A stretch of 64,000 nt of DNA, taken from Macrotrachela quadricornifera (lineage: Eukaryota; Rotifera; Eurotatoria; Philodinida; Philodinidae). Location of the stretch: contig JAJEKB010020463.1 in the NCBI GenBank assembly GCA_022393335.1, positions 206,245 to 270,244 of the forward strand, in the 5' to 3' direction. The position numbers and the translations under genes are program-made. Below the pieces are notes generated by a model. That model saw only the letters and a program-made list of their open reading frames with translations. It searched no databases and was not told where the DNA came from. Shown one piece after another: positions 37,673-50,496 of the stretch (positions are counted from its first letter, which is position 1; every line of letters starts with the position of its first letter).

Positions 37673-39399
37673 TTAACCCGTTGGGGACGAGATAACTGTA
37701 CAGAACAAATAAAGGTTTTAAGATTATCAAACCATGTTTTTATATTCATCAATATTAAGCACAAGTATCTAGCAATTTTTTTCGGATATAATAATCTCAA
37801 AAACAGTCTGGTATACAAAGACCAACATTACAACTAGCACATTCGTATCCAAACTTCGCACTTTTCTTAACTCTCGTCATAGTATCAGCGCAAACTACAC
37901 ATTATTTGCATGAGTCTTCTTTTGCTGGTTCTGGAGGTATAAGTGTTGGGAAAGGACGTCCGATTAATCGAACTGAATTATCTCCATCATTAGGTCGTCG
38001 TCTTGTAGATTTGAGTTCGTTATATATTTCAGCAATTTGACGCATCAGCTATAGACGAAAATCACAAAACTGTTTATTTTGACCAGTTTTTTTCTTGTGT
38101 AAAACATATCAAATGGGAGAAAAGTTTTATTATATCGTTTGATCAATTTCCGAACACATTCAACATAGCTAATCTGTATATCTGACCTATCAACAGAACC
38201 CATGCTTTTATTGTATTCAATGGCCGAGACTGGCTTTTCGAATAGATACATTAGTTTGCTAATCTTTCTTCATGTATTGTCTAACCATTTTACAGCAAAT
38301 AAAATATCAATAGTCGCTCTCAACCTTTTTTCGCCGATATCTTTGAAAAGGACTGAACTTCTAAACCAGTTGTTCACGAGCATGTTATGGTCCTTTCGAA
38401 AATATGGTTGCATAAGTCTCATCACGACTGATCCTGTAATACCGAACTGTTGCTTGGTAGCGATGTGCTATTTCAACTGTAATCTTCCTTCCCAGAGCAT
38501 TATATTTTAATTGACGCATAGATTCTAGTATGAAATCAGAGCGCCTCTGAACTTCTTCCTCAAAGATCAATCTCTTGGTGAGATATCATTGAATATCGAT
38601 TTTTCGATCAGACGATCGGTTGACCAATGGTCTTTGATTCTGTTCTTCCTTGCATGAACGATCAGCGTAAAGGTAACCAAAAAAAAAGTATATTTCTTGA
38701 GAATCAGTTGGAGAGCATTGCGCATGATGTGGCAATCATGATATATGGTCATCTGATATACTTCTTTGAAATTTATTTATCTCATTCGCGATAATTGGAA
38801 TCAACTCTTGATCCAAAAATAGTTTGAAAATATTTAACGATCAATCATCACTCAATTTAGCAGTTATCCTACAGTTGTTGCCATAATATTGAATTTGAAA
38901 AACGATCAGATTGACGATGTGAGAAGGTATCTTCATCATTCGACATCTTCATGACACTTTCTGAAGTAGATCCACTATCTTTGCCAGTTCGGGATCCGTT
39001 TTCAGACTATTTATCGTAAAATGTATCCGTGCTTTCAGATCTTCTAACTGCTATCATTTAAATCCGTCGAGTGCAAGAAAAACAACTTTCTACGGTACGG
39101 CGATAGTTAGAATATATACACATATATATAAATAAAGATAGTGAAAAGAACGAGAAAAAGATCATCTATGAAGATGACGTGAGAAACGAAAACAGAGCTA
39201 ATAGATTTACTCACAGGAAGAGAGGAGGGAAATAAGAGCATATTTTCAATAATAGTATGACATCGCACTACAAGTGCCAAAACTATGCTTGTTGTTAATA
39301 TACAGAATTTTGTTGTACACTAAAAAATGCGTTCAAGTGAACCGCAAGCTGATTTCAGCCCAACCCGCATATATATGGTTTCTGTCCTCAAGGAGTTAA
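37673..39399 (-). mobile_element. piggyBac element, inactive, both termini present
   Basis: TTAACCCGTTGGGGAC at 37673 and GTCCTCAAGGAGTTAA ending 39399 form inverted termini with TTAA at each end. Minus-strand relics include a purine-rich leader (39110-39250), DHWSTDRLIEKSIF near 38600 (early transposase domain), KPVSAIEYNKSMGSVDRSD with ISYVECVRKLIKRY near 38045-38250 (late domain) and a C-terminal Cys-rich tail (CVVCADTM...KFGYECASCNVGLC, about 37800-37920). The region between the early and late parts, including the frame at 38385-38570, does not match the expected catalytic core, so it is internally deleted or rearranged as well as frameshifted. Confidence 0.85.
38045..38251 (-). pseudogene. 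piggyBac transposase late-domain fragment
   Basis: Frame of 68 codons with YNKSMGSVDRSD, matching the conserved YNxxMGGVDxxD block that carries the last catalytic Asp in this family. Both neighbours are in other frames. Confidence 0.8.
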
Positions 39400-40326
39400 C
39401 TATCTACATATACAGCTTACATATGAATGGGTTTTTTAACAAATCGCTCACATCATATATTCTTCCATGCTTTTATGAACTTTTATAATACTTGATATAA
39501 CTTAACGAAGGATGCCTACGTATATTGTTTGTTCTTAAAAAAACAGGCATTAATATAAACTATAGTTAATCAAAACAGATATCAGTATGAATTGACTCCT
39601 AGGTTAAAACAAATTATATGGACCTGTTTCATAGTGCTTTATTTCTCTGAGGGGATACCCCGACTTTCAGCATTAATAATAGTTGAAGGAATTAAACAAA
39701 ATAATTCGAAAATTTCAATAGAGTTAAATGTATTTTTTCCTATATTAACATGCCATAGATGAACCATAAGATGAAAAAAATATTTCAAGACATTTTTCGC
39801 AGCTAACAATATTATGTGAGAAGAATAATGAAGTATATTTCAAAGACATCTTATTTTTAAAAAAAATTATACTTCACCCTACCCATTAGAGGAGAATAGG
39901 TGAATATGGACAGTAATTTGTTATCTATTATTTGATCATGCACTATTGCGACTATAATTGCAATTTCTTCCATAATATTGCTCTTATATTTTTTTTGTAC
40001 TTCAAAACCATCAGTTACTTTTTCGCTTCTCTGTCCTCTACTTTCATTTGCATACTAAAACACTAGAAAAAACTGTGAGTAATATTCTCATTAACGTAAG
40101 AAAATAATAAAAATCAACATAAACACAATTTAATTGACATAAAATGCAAAGAAAGCGTAGTGTGACAACATTTATTTTTATGATCAATTTTTATATTGCG
40201 TTCCTCTCATCAGACGCATCTTCGTAGTTCTATAACGAAATAAGAAATTGTACAAAATACACAAAAGAACACTTGCATAATAACAGAGTATATCAAAGTA
40301 AACATACTTCAAACGATAACACATTG
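39400..40326. other. Spacer upstream of the F-box exon
   Basis: AT-rich, no gene-like frame. The promoter of the F-box/LRR gene should be here. Confidence 0.35.
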
Positions 40327-43300
40327 ATGCCTAATCGAACGTCTCTATCATTGCAAACCTTACCTATTGAATTGGTGTATCATATTTTGGACAATTTAAA
40401 TGAATTTACAATTCTTACGTCATGTAGAAACGTCTGTAAACGACTTAATGACATTATAGACACGTATCCTCGATACCAGGTAGTGTTTGCTTTCATTATA
40501 CAACTATAATTTGACTTTTAAAGCATGATTCCTCTCGAAAATATAATGTGTCCATTGATTATTTTCGTTCCGGTCACATAAAATAGATTTTCTGAGATGC
40601 TTAAGTCAAAGAACTATGGCGACCACTACTTAATCCGATACCTTCTAGTGCGTTCAGACAAGAGGATAGTGTCAATTTCATGCCATACTCGCTTCGATTA
40701 CAAAGGAGAATTCGATCGTTTCAAACCTCGATTACTAAAATTGATTCGAACAGCAGAACGATGATTAGGGAACAATGATTTATCTATTGAAAATAGTGAG
40801 AAATCATTGAAAAAGATCTAGTGTCTGGGAAGCTTCTTCGGTATTTTGATGCTGGTAACGAGGAAGTTTGGACAGGATTAGGAATGTTCGAATTTCGTTC
40901 CTAAAGAACAGGATGCTGTTGCAATTACATTTTCTATTATCCACGTCAAAAACTAGTGTGCTCTACTGTTTTTTGAATAATTCGAAAAAAAAATACCTAG
41001 AGATCCACATTTTCTTCAATATTGTATAAGATGAAATCATTATAGAATTAATCATTCTCATATAATAGATAGAAGGATTTCAAATCTATGGTTTAAGATT
41101 TGATTCAAGTAATTATCTTCTCACATCCTAATGTTGAGGAAATAAAATCACTTATTTCTTTGCACGAAATAATTGGTTTCATAATGAATTCATCATATAC
41201 AATATTAGAGAAAAATATGCTCTCTTGTCTCCTCTTTCAATTGATGAAAAGCGTATGTCCCTAACTGTTTGTATGCTCGGGTTACTCAAAAAATTATATG
41301 TTTACTTGTATTTTCATCTAAAGCTATTATGTATTCCCTGTTCTTGGGAGCAAGAATGCTTCGATAATGTGCTAGAAATGTCATTATTCTCTGTTTTTTA
41401 ATGTTTCGTTCCTTATAAATGAGAACATTGTTAAGATAAGATTTTCTAGAGTTCTTTGGATATGGCAAGGTGTTTATATATTCTTAGTAACATTTTTATT
41501 CTAAGCTGTTTTACATTCGCCATTTCTGGGTATAGAAAACAAAAGTAACATTCTTAAATAGAACAAACACTTATTCGAAGACATTGAAGATTTTTAGGAA
41601 TAAAATTAAGAAGTTAAAATTTTTTTGTGATTGATTGACTCACTGTAGTTTATGAATATACTTATTTTATTGACAAATATTTGAGATAATCATATGCATC
41701 GAAATACATTTAAGAGAGAAATCCAAGAAAATCCCGTATACTTATAGACTCCTGTGAAAAAATTTTTATTCATTGTATTGAAGCTTTTTTTTTGTCATCC
41801 ACGCAATAACTGACGAAGAAATCACCACAGGTATTCAAGCAATTTAGTCTTCACTTTGCACCCGTAATTTGATCTCATTTAGGTATGAAAAACTAGATAG
41901 CTATTGTGTACGAATTCTATTTAGCTTTTCACATCTGATTGCAGCTTGCCTATAGTTTAAGTAGAGATTAAACTGCTCGAATATCTCTGCAATTTTCCTC
42001 ATCAGTTAAAAATAACAATTACTCGCCAAGTAGTTTCACGAATTAGTCTACAATCACTTGTTTTTATATAATAAAATAACATTTTCTTTTACAACTTTGT
42101 GAAATACAATGGAAAAGAGAGTCTTAAAGTCTGTAAGGATAGAAATTTATATCTACTGCCATCTCCCTCCTCAACAGACGTCACAGACATCATAATTAAT
42201 GAATTGATATATGATTAAATAAATTAACCATCAAAGACGGTGATAGACAGGCTCTCAAGACTATCACGAATTTTGCATATTGAATCTTTATTTTTGATAG
42301 CCAAAACACATATTCTAGTGGTAATAGTCATGAGAAACAGTATAATGAAAATATTGATACCGTCTATTATTTATCTATCTATCGTAAAAAGAATTCTTTT
42401 TCAAAATTGATTTACTTTTCTGTAAGACAATAGTTTTTATTTTTGCATCTTTGTTTTAAAAATATCAAGAATAGCTCTATCTTAATATCCTATATAGATA
42501 TTTTCTATTTACATTTACTTTATAAAATAAAGATGATTGAACATTCAATTCTTAAAACATAACAAACTATCTAAAAAGATTAATTCGTATGATTCATGAA
42601 CATCACATCATTATCGAGTGACACATTGTTTAGTGGATATTATGTTTGACTTGTAATCAACTAATTACAACCTCGAATCGTACTTCAACTATTGTTGTAA
42701 AAACTGCGATCCTGTTTTTCGCAGTAGTCGGACGTTATTTTATATTTTGCTATGGTGTATTAGTTCGATTCCGTTACAGAGTGACGACTATTTTTTAATT
42801 CTTATAGACAAAACTAAACGTGCCTGAATGCATTGGCATATTCCCGCTTAGATGCATTTGTTCTTTTGAATGCATACAAACACAATACGTTACATTTCAG
42901 TAAACGTTCGGAGAAGCATTACAATCTGAAAAATCGTTATATACTAGTGCATAAGTATTTTAAATAGGGTTACAGCGGACACGAACAAAATTTAATTTAT
43001 ATATATATATATATATTAACTCTTAATAGGAGTCCTTTATTCATTCATTAAAACGAAAATTACGTAAATAATGTTATTAATCATCACACACACGAATGTC
43101 AAAAACAATAGTTAACGTTACAAAGCAATATTCTATACATTGCCTCTGTATTTTGAGACCTTCCTTATGTAGTCATAACAACAATATCAGTAAAAAAGCT
43201 AAAGGAAAATCGATCAAAGCTCTAGGTATAATTGTTATGAAAATGTAGTGTTTATTCAAACAACATCTAAAAGCGACTAACAAGATCTAAAAATCTTAGA

Positions 43301-45798
43301 CAATTTTACTAGTTTTCACAGAACTTATAAAATATTAAAAGATGTCCAAAAGATATAGAATAAATTCATGAATGTAAAATAACTCATAAAGGAAATTCTA
43401 AAACATACGGATATACTGCGAGGCAACAAAGTAATTCGTATTTCTTCTTCACATTTATCTTTCATTTCATTCGTAGACACTCACCAAACTGTACCTTACT
43501 CACATTCGTATTGGAGATGTTGGTGCTAAATATCTCGCTAATGTACTACGAAATAACAAGGTGATCCTCAGTTTCTCTTCATCTCTCTAATATTTACCTT
43601 TCTATCTATTCATAGACACTCACCGAGCTGCATCTTCTCAGCAATCAAATTGGAGTTGCTGGCGTACAGTATCTCGCTGATGCATTAAGGGATAACAAGG
43701 TGATCCTCAGTTTTCGTTCATTTCTCTCATTTTTCTCTTTCTTACTATTCACAGACACTCACATTGCTGGAGCTTGGTATGATTCAGATTCGAGATGCTG
43801 GCACTCAGTATCTTGCTAATGTCTTAAGAGATAACAAGGTGCTTCTCATTTTCTTTTCGTCTCTCTCTGTCCCATATATATCATTCTCTCTATTCACAGA
43901 CACTTACCAAACTATGCCTACGCGACACTTTTATCGAAGATGCTGGCGCCCAATACCTCGCTAATGCACTGCGAGATAACAAAGTGATCCACATTTTCAA
44001 TTCATTTCTCTCACATCTATCTTACGCTCTATTTACAGACACTCACTAATCTGACCCTTTGGAATAATCAGATTGGAGTTACTGGAGCACAGCATCTCGC
44101 TGGTGCATTACGAGATAACAAGGTGATCTCCATTTTCTTTTCACCTCTCTCTCATATCTATCTTTCTCTTTATTCACAGACACTCATCAACTTGAACCTT
44201 CACGGCAATAAAATTACGCATGTTGGCGCTCAATATTTGGCTAACTCACTACGGGATAATAAGGTTATCCTCATTTCTACTTCATCTCTCTCGTATCTAT
44301 CTTTTTCTCCATTCGCAGACACTCACCAAGCTGACTCTTCATGACAATTGTATTAGAGATGCTGGAGCTCAATACCTCGCTGCTACATTACAAGAGAACA
44401 AGGTGATCTTCGTTTTCTCTTCATCTTTCAAATTTACTTATCCTACTATTCGCAGGTGCTCACCGAGCTGCACCTTGGCTCCAATCAAATTGGAGATGGC
44501 GCAGCTCGATACTTCGCTAATGCATTATTAGATAACAAGGTCATCCTCATTTCCTCTTCGTGTTTCATCTACTATCTTGCTTTCTATTGACAGACACTCA
44601 CCAACCTAAACCTTTATGCTAATAAAATTACAGCTGCTGGTGCTGAATATCTCGCTAATGGATTACGAGATAACAAGGTTTTTTCCCTTTTTTACTTCAT
44701 CTCTCACCTCTACCTTGCTGTCTATGAACAGACACTGACTAACCTGAACCTTCAGGCAAATCAAATTGAAGATGTTGGAGCTCAATACTTTGCTAATACG
44801 TTAAGAGTTAATGAGGTGATTCTTATTTTCGTTTCACCTCCCATATTTATCTTTCTCTCTATTTGTAGGCACTCACTGAACTTCACCTTGGCTGTAACCA
44901 AATTGGAGATACTGCAGCTCAATACCTCGCTAATGCACTACGATATAATAAAGTAATCCTCATTTTCTCTTCATCTCTATCTCATATCTATCCTTCTTTT
45001 ACTCATAGACACTCACTAACTTAAACCTTCAAGAAAATCAAATTACAGCTACTGGAGCTGAACATCTAGCTAATGCATTACGAGATAACAATGTGATTCT
45101 TATTTTCTCTTCATCTCTCCCATCTGTATCATTTTCTCTATTTACAGACACTCAGAGAGCTGGACCTCTTTCGCAATAAAATTGGAGATGCTGGCGCTCA
45201 ACATCTCGCTGAAGCACTACAACATAACAAGGTAATCCTCATTTTCTCGTCATCTCCCATATTAATTTGTCTCTCTATTCTCAGACACTCACTGTGCTAT
45301 ACCTTAGCCGCAATGAAATTGGAAACGTTGGAGCTCAATATCTTGCTGATACCTTACGAGATAATAAAGTAATTCACATTTTCTCTTCATTTCTCTCACT
45401 CATATTTATCTTTCTCTCTATTGACAGACACTTACTGAGCTGTACCTTTTCGGCAATCAAATTGGAGATGTTGCAGCTCAACGTCTTGCTGATGGATTAC
45501 GAGATAACAAAGTAATCTTCATTTTCTCTTTATCTATCTCACATCCATCTGTTTCTCTATTCATAGACACTCACTGTGCTGAATCTTCGCTATAATCAAA
45601 TTGGAAATATTGGAGCTCAATATCTTGCTTATGTATTACAAAATAATAAGGTAGTTATCATTTTCTCTTCATCTCTCTCAGATTTATCTTTCTCTCTATT
45701 CATAGACACTTAAGGAATTGGATCTCTTCTCAAATAACAATACGTCGTCGTCATTTGAAGAAGAACTAAAGCAAATTGACGATCGATGGAAAGAATAA
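40327..45798 (+). CDS. F-box plus leucine-rich-repeat protein, one repeat per exon
   Basis: The F-box exon 40327-40479 (LPIELVYHILDNLNEF...RNVCKRLNDI) ends phase 0 at CAG|GTAGTG. Seventeen LRR exons follow. Sixteen are exactly 84 nt (28 codons, phase 0): starts 43477, 43616, 43755, 43900, 44039, 44180, 44319, 44456, 44594, 44732, 44869, 45009, 45148, 45285, 45428 and 45567. The last runs 45706-45798. Consensus is TLTxLxLxxNxIGDxGAQYL with ANALRDNK at the exon end, the ribonuclease-inhibitor/NLRC3 type. The joined length is 1590 nt, 529 aa, and AATAAA lies at 45826. F-box/LRR proteins usually choose substrates for SCF ubiquitin ligases. Linkage of the F-box exon across a 3-kb intron is inferred from phase and from the shared strand; the LRR array is certain. 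Confidence 0.8.
40480..43476 (+). other. Large intron or intergenic stretch between F-box and LRR exons
   Basis: No convincing exon. 43410-43430 (atactgcgaggcaacaaa|gtaatt) copies an LRR exon end with its donor, but stops lie just before it, so it is a decayed 18th repeat. A (TA)n microsatellite lies at about 42999-43016. The 40590-40765 stretch is open in one frame but unlike LRR or F-box sequence. Confidence 0.5.
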
Positions 45799-45831
45799 TT
45801 GCATTTGTTTTTTTAATTGCTGATGAATAAA

Positions 45832-47060
45832 CTATTGCTTTGGACTTTTTGTTCTACTTCTATTCTAGTCGTGTGCGCACGATGATTTTACACTATAGAC
45901 AAGTCTCCACATCCTCTAGGGATGGATGCGAAGTATTGTCCTTATCGGGCGAGATTCTGAAAGGAAAATTTTCTTTCTCTTCCTTAACTAATTAAGTTAT
46001 TAGGATAATCTTACCTTTCATGATGATGATTTGAGAGGAAATAAAATATTAGATTAAAAGTAAGTATACCACCAATTGTTTTCCTTTTCATTATTCTCTA
46101 ATTTTTGTATAAAATCAGCTTCATTAAAAAATGTGGTTGATTTCATTTTATCATTACGTAGGCCAAAGATTTCAGCCTCACGAAATGGCCAAAAAGAGGA
46201 AGAAAAATTACTGTTTTCGGACCGGATTGTTCGATCTGAGTAAGGAGAGAAATCGTATTTGAATTATTGACTAATATCATTAAAAAATTATTTTCCAAAG
46301 GTGAAAATAGGGTTTTTTGGAAGAAAAAGAAAACTCTATCTTTTCAATATATTCTTCAACTGAAACACTATAAGGAAAGTAGAGATTGTTTCGAAATACT
46401 GAACAGATGTGTTTTGAGCAATTTTAGAGATCATGATGATTTGATTAGTATTCTGATTGATGTATCTACAGAATGACCCAAAAGTTACTTTATCACAAAA
46501 AAAATTGAATATTTTCTATATCATTCTTTCTTCGTCAAAAACAACGATTTTTATTGAATTTTAGCCCAAATGAATAGGCTTTTGTCATAATTCTCAATTT
46601 TCTTCGTTGAAATTGAGCTTTATATAAAAAAATTATCATAATCGAAATCAGCGTATAAACTCGAGTCGATTGGTGTATACTTCAATTGTTTGTAATGATT
46701 CTAGTCTTTTTTTGAGTTTTCATCCGTTACAATGGCTGAATATTTTCTTCAAAATATTAAACGTCACAAAAATGTGGAAATTGCATATTTCTAACGTATA
46801 TGAGTACGCTTGTCATCCGGTGCAATCATCTTACTTTCTCAGAAGGTGAAGCTTACAGATTCCTTTTTTTTTTCTTTTTTTTTGCTTTACGATAATTCAA
46901 AATTTACCTAGATAAAACATGTTTTTTTTTTCTCACTAGGCCTTTTCTGTTTCTTTCGTTTTTACAGCAATGATTCTCGCTCTCAATTTTATAATATTCT
47001 AATATACACACGTGCACGCAAGGCGCAATACTGAAATTTCGAACTTTTCTTCTCGTATCA
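45832..47060. other. Intergenic, no supported gene
   Basis: A 69-codon frame at 46267-46476 (+) and a 30-codon minus frame near 46130-46060 (FFNEADFIQKLENNEKEN) look slightly coding but have no recognised family. Long T runs (46860-46940) precede the B-box gene. Confidence 0.35.
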
Positions 47061-48077
47061 ATGACAGCATCATCCCAAAGTTTCTGCGATACATGCCAAA
47101 AGGCAGCTGGTTTATATGAATGTCAAGGGTGTCAACTAACATTTTGTAAGCAACATGTGACTGAACACAATTTGGAATTATCAAAAGAGATGGATAACGT
47201 CGTTATATACTATGACCTCCTCCAACAACAAATCAACAACCAACATATAACATTAAGCCAACATCCATTAATGAAAGAAATCGACAACTGGGAATGTGAG
47301 AGTATGGAGAAGATAAGAAGTATGGCTGAGAAAGCTCGGCACGATCTTGATCAATTATTTACTGATAATAAGGAATCCGTTATACAGCAACTGGCAGAAA
47401 TTGCAAGTCAACTGAGGAAGAGTAAGGAGACCGATAATTACTCAGAAAAAGATTTAAGTGAATGGATACAGGCCCTGGAAAAGCTAAAGAAGCAGTTATC
47501 AACACCACCAAATGTAAAATTGCAGAAAGTGAATGATGAAACATGGTTGCAACGGCTTTCAATCATAACAACTCCAATTAGTTCACCAGACAAATTTGAC
47601 AGAGTATCCAATAATGTCAAAATATTAGAAAATGGTTTTGTTGCAGAGCATGATGGAATAGTTGCCCACGCCGAAATTCGAGGTTTCAAGACATATTCGA
47701 TAGGAACTCATAAAATTAGTTTGAAAATTGAAAAGATGGAAAATAACCAGTGGATGTTTTGGGGAATTATATCACAAAGTACTGCCATGCAACAGAATTC
47801 TTACTTTTCAACATCAGCTTACGGATGGGCAAAGAATTCTAATCAAGTCTATTTAAATGGTGGAAACAGTGAAGGCTATAATGATTACGACGGTGACATC
47901 ATTGAAGATGACATAATTCATTTAACATTGGATTGTGACAACCAAGTTCTCGAACTTGAAAATGAACGTACAAAAAAAATATATTCTATACCAATTGATT
48001 TAAAACACTGTCCATTTCCGTGGCAATTACATATTAATTTATACAGCAGTAACGATCGTATTCGTATATTGGAATAG
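47061..48077 (+). CDS. B-box zinc finger, coiled coil and SPRY-like domain protein
   Basis: Intronless, 338 aa. Residues about 8-35 form a B-box-type zinc site (FCDTCQKAAGLYECQGCQLTFC followed by KQHVTEH; Cys pairs then Cys and His ligands). Residues about 40-150 are charged and helical and fit a coiled coil. From about 175 to the end is a beta-rich domain typical of B30.2/SPRY-like modules in invertebrate TRIM relatives: SIGTHKISLKIEK, WMFWGIISQS, a SAYGWAKNSNQVYLNG block and DIIHLTLDCDNQVLEL. There is no RING, so ligase activity is not predicted; such proteins act as scaffolds or binding partners. The ATG chosen immediately precedes the zinc site, and no larger upstream frame exists. Confidence 0.85.
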   Translation: MTASSQSFCDTCQKAAGLYECQGCQLTFCKQHVTEHNLELSKEMDNVVIYYDLLQQQINNQHITLSQHPLMKEIDNWECESMEKIRSMAEKARHDLDQLFTDNKESVIQQLAEIASQLRKSKETDNYSEKDLSEWIQALEKLKKQLSTPPNVKLQKVNDETWLQRLSIITTPISSPDKFDRVSNNVKILENGFVAEHDGIVAHAEIRGFKTYSIGTHKISLKIEKMENNQWMFWGIISQSTAMQQNSYFSTSAYGWAKNSNQVYLNGGNSEGYNDYDGDIIEDDIIHLTLDCDNQVLELENERTKKIYSIPIDLKHCPFPWQLHINLYSSNDRIRILE

Positions 48078-48380
48078 AGGATGAGAGAAAATAGTGCACT
48101 CTACATTGATTAATCAGTTTGATTGATCTAGTAGTAACTGTTACAAGTGAACACTATTCATTTTGTTGAAGAGCAATTTTGTCTTATATACTCCTGCCAA
48201 TTAAAATATAAAACAGAACAGAGTGCTACTCTGAGCAAAGAAGTGACGAAATTTTAAGAAACTTTAAGATTATACTTCTTCATTTTAAAGACTTGAAGCT
48301 TTCTTAGTTATACTGATAATTTTCAGAATCATATGATATACTTATCGAACTTCTTATTTTTAGAGTAGAACAGATGACTA

Positions 48381-50494
48381 ATGCCTATTCCAAAAGAAAA
48401 AGGTGGATGGGTATTTTTTTTGAATAACTTTTGATAAAAATAAGCTAGAGAGCTGCGATTTTCCCTGTTGGAAGAGCCTTATTCAGCACATCGATTTATA
48501 TAAAATTGTTGAAATTTCTTACATAAATAACTAGTGATCCATAGGCATCTTGAAAGAGTAGAATGTTGCGCTATGAAGATAGGATATGCCTTTAACTTTG
48601 AAGAGTGGACTAGGATCGCTAGCTGACGAGCTACAAATTTATGAAAGACTGAAACTTTGATCTCAATCCATTTAAAAGTTATAAATGAAACAAGAATGAT
48701 AATTGATCAAGTTTTCTATCGATTTTATCTTGCGCGAAATATTTTTCAATTATTATTAATGATGTTTTTGATCATGGTGAGTCGATTGGTAATATCTATT
48801 TTGCTATGGAATAAGTCGTTTTCTATCGAAACATGATAATTAGTGATTGTACGGTATTGTTTTCTTATGCTACTATGTTGTTAAGTTGAAATATATACAC
48901 CATATTTCACAGGTACTTATGAACGAAAGCGATACATTTAGGACTACATGGTTTGGATCATATTTTTACGTTGTGATTTGGATATTTCCACCGGTGAATA
49001 GGTATTTCTACTAACAACTTCCAATATAAATATGCCTAGAGGTCATCAGTTTTCTCAGGGTGAGAAGCAGATACTATTCAATATCATCAAGTTTGTTGAA
49101 AATGAGAAATTTGGATCAGTAATTCTTCTCTTTAATGTCAATGAATGGTTTTCATCTATGCTTGATATCTCTATGAGATCAGTCGAAAATCTTAAGAGCG
49201 AAATAAGAGAAATTGAAAATGACATGATGGAGAAGAAGAGAAAACGGGTCATTATCATCATCTTCATCCACAATCAGTATTAACACCATGACAATCAGTG
49301 ATCCTATTCCTAGGTTACCGTGCAAACTGTTAAATTCTGATCGTCCATCAATTACTCTCACCGAACAGCAACAGGCGACTATTCCATGAGTTTAATTTAA
49401 TGAAAAATAAAATCAACATGAGTAGTTTTTTTAGATTTCATGTTCATTCTCTTTTGTCAGAGCGAATTTATCATATCACCAGCAAAACTCTTATGCGCAT
49501 CCTGGTTTTCATAAACAAACAATCGATATGTTTGAATGTGATGAGAATCATAATATAGATTTCAGACACTTTTTCATCTGGATTGATCGAATAGCTTCCC
49601 TGTTGAGAGAAGAACATGGCGATATAATTTCTAAGGTTTTACCGTAAAGTTTATCGGTGATATGTTAAAAGTGTCTTGATTATTGATAATGCGACTTGCT
49701 ATAATCAATTTACTGAGGAAACACTCCCTCCAAGAGGGTATGGTGTAAAGAGCTAATCATCTAATGGTTGATAAAATACAATGTTTTAGATTGATGTCTT
49801 TGAAGACCACAACAGGCATGGAATATGTCAATGAGACACGTAAGATCGAAGGTATATTGAAAAAGTCTGATCGATTTACTGAAGAAATCGAAGAGCAGTT
49901 GGTAAACGAAGAGAAAGAAGTCGATCCAGTGGCAGAAGAAATGGACGATTGACGATACACATTGCTGCACACATTTCTTTTTCTTAATCCACAATAAAAG
50001 AATGAAAGCTAAAATATTGTGTTTCTAAATATTGATATTTTGTAAAATATGATGTATGCATTTCCACTTAATAACATAGTAACGCAAGAAAATAATCTCG
50101 TACAGTCACTAATCATAATATTTCGATAGAAAATGGCTTATTCCATAGCAAAATAGATATTACCAGTCGACTCGCCATGATCAAAAACATCATTAACAAT
50201 AATTGAAAAATATGTTGCGCAAGATAAAATTGATGAAAAAAAATTGATCAATTATCATTCTTGTTTGATTCATAACTTTTAAACGGAGTGAGATCAAAGT
50301 TTCGGTCCTTCATAGACTTGTAGTTCGTCATCTGGCGATCTTAGTCCACATTTATGTAATAAATTTCAATAATTTTATGTGAATCGATGTGCTGGATAAG
50401 GCTCTTTCCAACAGTGAAAATCGCAGCTCTCTAGCTTATTCTTGTCAAAAGTTATTCAAAAACTATCCATCCGCCCTCTTTTTGGAATGAGCAT
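48381..50494 (+). mobile_element. Tc1/mariner-like element with about 400-480-bp TIRs, dead
   Basis: TA flanks both ends. The left end ATGCCTATTCCAAAAG is mirrored by the right (TTTTTGGAATGAGCAT), and pairing continues to about 48857 on the left and 50098 on the right, with about 70 extra bases in the left arm. The shared inner text includes aagctagagagctgcgatttt and tattttgctatggaataag. Between the arms a broken frame starts MPRGHQFSQGEKQILFNI (49032) and later shows a DNAT-YNQFTEETLPP...W-KELIIRWL stretch near 49690-49770. The order and wording fit the late catalytic block of the Tc1/mariner DDE group. Frameshifts and stops make it non-functional. Confidence 0.75.
49032..49950 (+). pseudogene. 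Transposase remnant inside the TA-flanked element
   Basis: N-terminal piece 49032-49282 (DNA-binding-like helical region, MLDISMRSVENLKSEIREIEND), middle piece near 49560-49620 (FRHFFIWIDRIASLLREEHGD) and C-terminal acidic piece 49764-49952 (EEIEEQLVNEEKEVDPVAEEMDD). The pieces are separated by stops and frame changes. Confidence 0.6.
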
Positions 50495-50496
50495 TA

